In this document: positions 36,201 to 40,450 of the stretch, in pieces
Layout of the letters: every line of letters begins with the position of its first letter
How positions within the stretch are numbered: the first letter of the stretch is position 1
NCBI RefSeq assembly: GCF_020829445.1
Contig: NZ_JAIVFV010000053.1
Coordinates: 1-40,450, forward strand
DNA from: Nostoc sp. CHAB 5836
GTDB lineage: Bacteria > Cyanobacteriota > Cyanobacteriia > Cyanobacteriales > Nostocaceae
Length of the DNA stretch: 40,450 nt
Reading direction: 5' to 3'
Program-made: the position numbers and the translations under genes
Notes under the pieces: generated by a model
What the model was told of the DNA's origin: nothing
The model's input: only the letters and a program-made list of their open reading frames with translations
The model's database searches: none

Positions 36201-39200
36201 GTACTGATGTGGTTAGTAAAACTGACACTTGGGCATTCTTTAACATCAAAGTGAGGCGTTCTTTTGGATAGGCCGGATCTAGAGGCAGATATGCCCCTCC
36301 GGCTTTGAGGATTGCCAAAAGTCCGATAATCATCTCTAAAGAGCGTTCTATGCAGATTCCCACTAAAACTTCTGGTTTGACTCCGAAGTTTTTGAGGTAG
36401 TGCGCTAGTTGATTGGCTCGCTGATTTAATTCTCTGTAAGTTAAATACTGATTTTGAAATACCACTGCAATTGCATTTGGTGTTCGTTCTACCTGCGCTT
36501 CAAATTGTTGATGAATGCATTCTTGAGAATTGGGAATTTGAGATTTATTTGTACTAAGTTCTAGTAACTCATGATGATCTGCGGCGCTCAAAAGTGATAA
36601 GTTGGATAGCCGAGCTTGAGGATTAACAGCAATGCCTGAGAGCAAATTCTGAAAGTGTCTCAGCATCTTAGTGATGGTAACAGCATCAAATAGGTCAGTA
36701 TTATACTCAAATGATGCCATCACTCGTTCTTTAGTAATCTCAATAGACAGGCTCAAATCAAACTGCGCTGTTTTGGTTTCTATTTTTAATAAGCTCAATG
36801 CCAAACCAGGCATTTCTGGTAACTGCGAGTAATCTTGGACATTGAACATAACTTGGAAAAGCGGCGTTTGACTGGTATGCCGTTCTGGCTGCACTGCTTC
36901 TACAATTTGGTCGAAGGGCAAATCTTGGTGTGTATAAGCTCCTAAAGCTACTTTTTTTACTCGCGTCAGCAACTCGTCAAAAGTTGGGTTGCCGCCCATA
37001 TCTGTACGTAGCACCAATGTATTGACAAAAAAGCCAATTAACTGTTTTATTTCATCACGGTTACGGTTAGCGATCGCTGTTCCTACAGCAATATCATCTT
37101 GACCGGTATAACGATAAAGAAAAGTCTGAAATGCTGCCAATAGCAACATGAATAGAGTTACACCTTTTTGAGGAGCGATCGCCTTTAATTGCTCAATGAC
37201 TTTTTCGGGCAACTCGATAGATTGTTGAGCGCCGTGTGAAGTTTGCACTACCGGTCGTGGTCGATCAGTAGGTAGTTGTAATGCGGCTGGGATACCCTCA
37301 AGTTGTTGTTTCCAGTAAGAGAGTTGGGTTTGCAGAATTTCCCCTTGTAACCATTGTCGCTGCCAGTATGCAAAGTCTTTGTATTGGATAGAGACTTCGG
37401 GTAGAGGTGAAGAACTTCTAGTTAAGAATGCTTTATATAGTAATGCTATCTCTTGTAAAAATACCTCAACAGACCAGCCATCAGAGATTATGTGGTGCAT
37501 CTCAAGCAAAAGAATATGCTCTTGTTGTGCTAGGCGCAAAAGTTTAGCACGTAACAATGGCCCCTGTATTAGGTCAAAAGGTTGTTGGCTTTGTTGAGTC
37601 AACAATTGCTGAACTGCGCCATTTTGATAATCTATTACTGATAAAGATAATTTTAGAGAAGAAGCAATAATTTGAACCGATTGTCCGTTGACTGTAGAAA
37701 AAGTGGTTCTTAGAGTTTCATGTCGCTGAATAACTTCATTCAGACTTTGTTCTAGTAGAGTAACTTCAAGCTGACCTTTGAGATTAACAGCTAAGGAAAT
37801 ATTGTAAGCTGGGTTGCCTGGTTCTAAACGATCGAGGAACCATAGTCGTTGTTGGGCAAAAGATAGGGGATAAACTTCGGCTTTCTGGACTTGGGTAAGG
37901 GATAGTGATGGTATTGTCTCAGCTGTCATTTGAGCAAGGATTTTGGTAGCAAGCGATCGCATACTCATCCCTTCAAAGAAGTCTGCTATGGATACTTCTG
38001 CTTCTAAGTCAACCTCAATCCGATTTTTCAACTCAAATACTTTTAAAGAATCAAGTCCCAGAGTGCTTAATGGTTCTTCAGTATTGATGGAATCTGTTGC
38101 TATTGAAAGTACTCTTGCCAAAAGTTCAATCAGATATGATTCTAAAAGCGGTTGACATTCCCTTGGGGAAAGCGCCAACAGTTCAGAACGCTGTAATCGA
38201 GTTTCTTTTGTGGCAATATTACTAATTTTGAGAATGTCACTTTCAACTATATTCAGTTCACCATTCTGGAACTGAGTGCGAGTTGTACGTCTTTGAATTT
38301 TACCACTGGAAGTTTTGGGAATACTACCTGGTTTAATTAAAACTACTGCATAAACTTGTACTTCATGTTCTTCAGTAACAGCTTGGCGAACTGTAGAAAT
38401 TACTTGTTCTAAATTTGGCTTGGCACGAAACTCTAATTCTTGTACAATTACCAGTTTTTCTTCGTTATTAACTTCTACAGTAAATGCTGCATTCCCACCA
38501 GAACGTAATGATGGATGACTACACTCTGCGGTTAATTCTATATCTTGCGGGTAAAGATTGCGACCGCGAATAATAATTAAATCTTTTGCTCTACCTGTAA
38601 TAAAAAGCTCACCATTCTGTAAAAAACCTAAATCTCCAGTTCGCAAGAATGGCCCTTTACCTGTGTCTGATAGATAACCACAGAAGGTTTCTTCTGTCTC
38701 TTGAAAACGATTCCAATAACCTTGACCAACACTCGGCCCAGCTACCCAAATTTCCCCAATTTCATCTGGTTGAGAACTATTGAGTGTTTCTGGATTAGCA
38801 ATTACTACTTCCTGTTCTGGTATAACTCGACCACAACTAACTAACTGATAAATATTCTCATTTTGAGCAGATGCTTCAACGACTCGATTGCATTCTAATG
38901 CAGACTTCTGGACTGTTTTGATAATTGGTGAGCTTGCCTTTTGCACGCCAGAAACCATCAGAGTTGTTTCAGCCATGCCATAACAAGGATAGAATGCCTC
39001 TTTACGGAAGCCACAATCTGCAAAAGCTGCTGCAAACCTCTCTAAAGTATCGTACTGAATCGGTTCAGCACCGTTAAATGCCACACTCCAACTACTCAAG
39101 TCAAGAGTTTCTTTTTGTTCAGGAGTAATTTTTTGAGTACATAACTCATAAGCAAAATTAGGCCCACCGCTGGTTGTGCCTTTGTAGTGAGAAATAGCCT

Positions 39201-39975
39201 GCAACCAACGATATGGACGTTGGAGAAAGGAAGCTGGAGGCATGATGATGCAAGGAAAACCTCCATACAAAGGTTGCAATATTCCTCCAATCAGACCCAT
39301 ATCGTGGTACATCGGTAACCATGTTACGAACTTACTCTCTGGAGAATGCTCCATGAATTGGTAAGTTGTGTCAGCATTATGCAATAGGTTTCCATGACTA
39401 ATCATTACACCCTTGGGTGTCCCTGTAGAACCAGAGGTGTATTGCAGAAAAGCTAAGGTATCTCTCGAAATACAGGGTTCTTGCCAAGCATCTTCTATTC
39501 CCTCTGCAAGATTATCTGTAGTTAACCACTGTAAGGATTCTAAGTCATTCTTTTGTGACATTAAAGACTGTACATTAGGCAGGATTTCTGTTGTAGTGAG
39601 AGCGATCGCTGCTTGTGCATCTATAGAAATAGCTTTTATTCTCGGTGTGTTGCGCTCATTTCGAGGGGGATATGCAGTTACAGCCACAACTCCCGCATAT
39701 AAACAACCGAAAAAAGCAACCAAAAAATCGAGTCCGGCGGGATAAAGTAGTAAAGCGCGTTCTCCAGTCAAACCCAATGCTTGTAATTGAGCAGCTATTT
39801 GGCGCGATCGCCTATCTAATTCTTGATATGTTAGGGTTGTTTGTTCTCTTTCCCCATCTAACAAAAAGGTAAAAGCATCTCTATTTGGCTGCGTAGAGCT
39901 TCTTAAGCGTAGGAGTTCGACAACTGTAGAAAAGTTGCCCACAATATCAAAGAAGCTATGAGAAAAACCATTCAT
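33283..39975 (-). CDS. FAAL-ACP-C-A-PCP-E loading and first NRPS module
   Basis: 2230 residues from the ATG at 39975; a TTG four codons upstream is a possible alternative. Residues 1 to about 575 are a fatty acyl-AMP ligase (FAAL): TSGSTGTPKGVMISHGN, MYHDMGLIGGILQPLYGG, YGMAETTL, RTGDLGF, SGKIQR. It activates a fatty acid and loads the ACP (GLDSL, Ser643). C about 700-1110: HHIISDG at 827-833. A about 1145-1650: pocket read as DTEDIGSIVK; E239 and D278 might suit a basic residue, but I cannot name it. PCP: GGDSI, Ser1708. E about 1755-2190: HHLVVDG at 1891-1897 and intact EGHGRE at 2030, so a D-residue is expected. It ends in a TPSDF-type tail fitting the next protein's C domain. This is the first gene of the cluster and begins lipopeptide assembly. 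Confidence 0.96.
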   Translation of the reverse strand: MNGFSHSFFDIVGNFSTVVELLRLRSSTQPNRDAFTFLLDGEREQTTLTYQELDRRSRQIAAQLQALGLTGERALLLYPAGLDFLVAFFGCLYAGVVAVTAYPPRNERNTPRIKAISIDAQAAIALTTTEILPNVQSLMSQKNDLESLQWLTTDNLAEGIEDAWQEPCISRDTLAFLQYTSGSTGTPKGVMISHGNLLHNADTTYQFMEHSPESKFVTWLPMYHDMGLIGGILQPLYGGFPCIIMPPASFLQRPYRWLQAISHYKGTTSGGPNFAYELCTQKITPEQKETLDLSSWSVAFNGAEPIQYDTLERFAAAFADCGFRKEAFYPCYGMAETTLMVSGVQKASSPIIKTVQKSALECNRVVEASAQNENIYQLVSCGRVIPEQEVVIANPETLNSSQPDEIGEIWVAGPSVGQGYWNRFQETEETFCGYLSDTGKGPFLRTGDLGFLQNGELFITGRAKDLIIIRGRNLYPQDIELTAECSHPSLRSGGNAAFTVEVNNEEKLVIVQELEFRAKPNLEQVISTVRQAVTEEHEVQVYAVVLIKPGSIPKTSSGKIQRRTTRTQFQNGELNIVESDILKISNIATKETRLQRSELLALSPRECQPLLESYLIELLARVLSIATDSINTEEPLSTLGLDSLKVFELKNRIEVDLEAEVSIADFFEGMSMRSLATKILAQMTAETIPSLSLTQVQKAEVYPLSFAQQRLWFLDRLEPGNPAYNISLAVNLKGQLEVTLLEQSLNEVIQRHETLRTTFSTVNGQSVQIIASSLKLSLSVIDYQNGAVQQLLTQQSQQPFDLIQGPLLRAKLLRLAQQEHILLLEMHHIISDGWSVEVFLQEIALLYKAFLTRSSSPLPEVSIQYKDFAYWQRQWLQGEILQTQLSYWKQQLEGIPAALQLPTDRPRPVVQTSHGAQQSIELPEKVIEQLKAIAPQKGVTLFMLLLAAFQTFLYRYTGQDDIAVGTAIANRNRDEIKQLIGFFVNTLVLRTDMGGNPTFDELLTRVKKVALGAYTHQDLPFDQIVEAVQPERHTSQTPLFQVMFNVQDYSQLPEMPGLALSLLKIETKTAQFDLSLSIEITKERVMASFEYNTDLFDAVTITKMLRHFQNLLSGIAVNPQARLSNLSLLSAADHHELLELSTNKSQIPNSQECIHQQFEAQVERTPNAIAVVFQNQYLTYRELNQRANQLAHYLKNFGVKPEVLVGICIERSLEMIIGLLAILKAGGAYLPLDPAYPKERLTLMLKNAQVSVLLTTSVQLNTLPEQQSQVICLDTDWQAISQENQENPIHQTQLENLAYLIYTSGSTGTPKGVMIQHRSLVCYINTASIKFEMKTSDADGGQNQRILQFASISFDTAAEEIFPCLICGAALILRTDETLSSTPQFLQQCHDWGITVLDLPTAFWHQMTAELATANLALPDSLRLVIIGGERADRKHLIMWQQQVNQRVRLVNSYGPTETTIVATLCDLSVSTSGEVPIGRAIPQVQTYVLDPYLQLLPVGTPGELYIGGVGVARGYRNRPELTAEKFIPNPYTTEPGARLYKTGDLVRYLPDGNLEFIGRIDHQVKIRGFRIELGEVEVLLNQHLAVRETVVVVSQDSVNSKRLVAYIVPQKGQTLTITELRGFLEPKLPSYMIPAAFVILEALPLTPNGKVDRKALPIPNTVRPELEETFVAPQTTIEKQLAVIWSEVLGLEKIGRNDNFFRLGGDSILSLQVIFKANQIGLNLNPKQLFQHQTIAQLAVIAGTTKKIQAEQMAVTGLLELTPIQQWFFEQKQPEPHHWNQSVLLESKQKIDPVILEKVLKFLQKHHDVLRLRFIQDEFNTQALNASPDDKIPLTYFDLSALPKDQQAAAIEAETNKLQASLNLSQGPLFKVALFNLGENQAKRLLWIIHHLVVDGVSWRILIEDFQTAYQQISQGKAIKLPPKTTSYKEWSSCLQKYAQSSALLSELEFWLTTQNRTVSSIPIDFRGGNNIEETASIVSVSLSTEETQSLLQQVPAAYRTQINDVLLTALTQTFHQWTGETSLLIDLEGHGREEIFEDVDLSRTVGWFTSIFPVHLNLENTNDLGKALKSIKEQIRAIPNQGIGYGLLRYINENKEISEKLSLSKAEVIFNYLGQFDQVLPESSLFSLVQGLSGSSHSLRSKRTHLLEINGGIYQGQLEMSWTYSNQLHQQSTIEALAQRFIEALRSLIAHCQSYDAGGFTPSDFAEFKQSQWDQTDLDAITAAMGDM
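33291..33295 (-). promoter_or_regulatory. Ribosome binding site of the Gly/Thr NRPS gene, inside the preceding gene
   Basis: GGGAG on the minus strand, nine bases before the ATG at 33281, within the last codons of the FAAL gene. Stop and start are separated by one base (TAAGATG), indicating translational coupling. This excludes a longer frame that reads back to 33404. Confidence 0.75.
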
Positions 39976-40450
39976 TTTTATTGTCAACCCAGCACGATGT
40001 GCAACTTACTTTGTTACAAGAGCATCAATCAAGCATTCTCTTCAGGACTTACGCAAAAATAATGTGAAAGCCTTGATTTCCCGTAGGGGCAATTCATGAA
40101 CATTAGTGTCTACTTTTGCCAAAAATAGCGTACTGATTGGGTGTTGTTCACCCGCCAGGGAATTATATTCCCTGACTAACAGCGCAAGTCTACTGAAGTA
40201 GACTAGGGATTTTTGGCGATATTTTAGTCATCATTCAGATGACTTTAGCTATGAGACAGGGATTTACAATCCCTGGCGGACGGGCGGTTTCGCGTTAAGT
40301 TGACACCAATGTTCATGAATTGTCCCTTAATCTTAGTCTTTTGAATACATCAAAAGATAGAGAACATAACATTATTTTAATTTTAAATCACTTCTTAAGA
40401 TGGTAGCCCGGAGATAAAAAACGACCTAATCTAGTTCTTGAAGTTATTTA
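39976..40450. other. Upstream region of the cluster, no credible gene
   Basis: 475 bases with no convincing coding sequence. It must carry the promoter of the first gene if the cluster starts here, but I cannot point to a reliable -10/-35 pair. GGACTTACGCAAAA at 40045 resembles a motif often seen between Nostoc genes. A nested inverted-repeat element fills 40085-40327. A hairpin CTTTTGA/TCAAAAG lies at 40338-40356 without a T-run. What lies right of the window is unknown. Confidence 0.7.
40085..40327. repeat. MITE-like element: 26-bp inverted ends around four hairpins
   Basis: The outer ends 40085-40110 and 40302-40327 are inverted repeats matching at 24 of 26 positions. Inside is a second inverted pair (CCGCCAGGGA at 40152-40161, TCCCTGGCGG at 40270-40279) and four small hairpins: 40156-40174 (8-bp stem), 40187-40204 (8 bp), 40226-40244 (7 bp) and 40257-40275 (8 bp). 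No coding capacity is seen. The layout suggests a non-autonomous mobile element or a structured RNA. I found no clear target-site duplication. Confidence 0.72.

Noticed and set aside
39982-39987. TTGACA as a -35 box just before the first gene
   Set aside because: It ends six bases before the ATG, leaving no room for a -10 element and leader.
40338-40356. CTTTTGA/TCAAAAG hairpin as a terminator
   Set aside because: No T-run follows on either strand.
40388-40450. Short minus-strand frame at the right edge ending near 40388 (reads RLGRFLSPGYHLKK then stop)
   Set aside because: It looks a little protein-like, but a stop codon at 40448-40450 in the same frame limits it to 19 codons. At most a gene relic.
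1-40450. CRISPR arrays, tRNA or rRNA genes, transposase genes
   Set aside because: No regularly spaced direct repeats, RNA gene signatures or transposase motifs were seen on either strand.

Overview
This window is most likely from a filamentous, heterocyst-type cyanobacterium (Nostoc/Anabaena-like). The DNA is AT-rich with many HIP1 octamers (GCGATCGC), two heptamer tandem repeats of the STRR kind, hairpin-rich intergenic elements, and a 24-bp small dispersed repeat inside a coding sequence. No ribosomal or core marker gene is present, so the assignment rests on these signatures and on the gene types.

Almost the whole window is one hybrid NRPS/PKS biosynthetic cluster transcribed on the minus strand, from about 39,975 down past the left edge. 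In order of transcription it holds: (1) FAAL-ACP-C-A-PCP-E; (2) C-A-PCP-C-A-PCP; (3) KS-AT-KR-ACP followed by an epimerase-like domain; (4) a stand-alone C domain; (5) a cupin/JmjC-type Fe(II)/2-oxoglutarate hydroxylase; (6) an EctB-type 2,4-diaminobutyrate aminotransferase; (7) an NRPS protein with half a C domain, then A-PCP; (8) KS-AT-KR-ACP; (9) a group II PLP decarboxylase; (10) KS-(broken AT)-KR-ACP; (11) KS-AT-(KR...), cut by the window edge. The 3' end of the cluster, including any release domain, lies outside.

Read in order, the line should activate a fatty acid on the FAAL, then add a D-configured residue (A-domain pocket DTEDIGSIVK, substrate uncertain, perhaps basic), Gly (DILQLGMIWK) and Thr (DFWNIGMVHK). 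Next come a ketoreduced malonate unit, a residue with an acid-lined pocket (DIWEMVADDK) that fits diaminobutyrate from the neighbouring EctB enzyme, and at least three more malonate units. Only KR domains are seen in the complete PKS modules, so beta-hydroxyls should remain. The inferred product is a lipopeptide-polyol with a diamine. I do not recognise it as a known compound.

The least ordinary features are: a PKS module whose AT has lost its nucleophile and about 90 residues, with a HIP1 site at the scar; a PKS module ending in an E-type domain with altered motifs; a split NRPS module whose own C domain lacks its catalytic half while a free C domain is encoded upstream; and an apparent two-type docking logic (E domain to C domain, basic tail to KS). 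The 475 bases upstream of the first gene hold no credible gene but contain a 243-bp nested inverted-repeat element.
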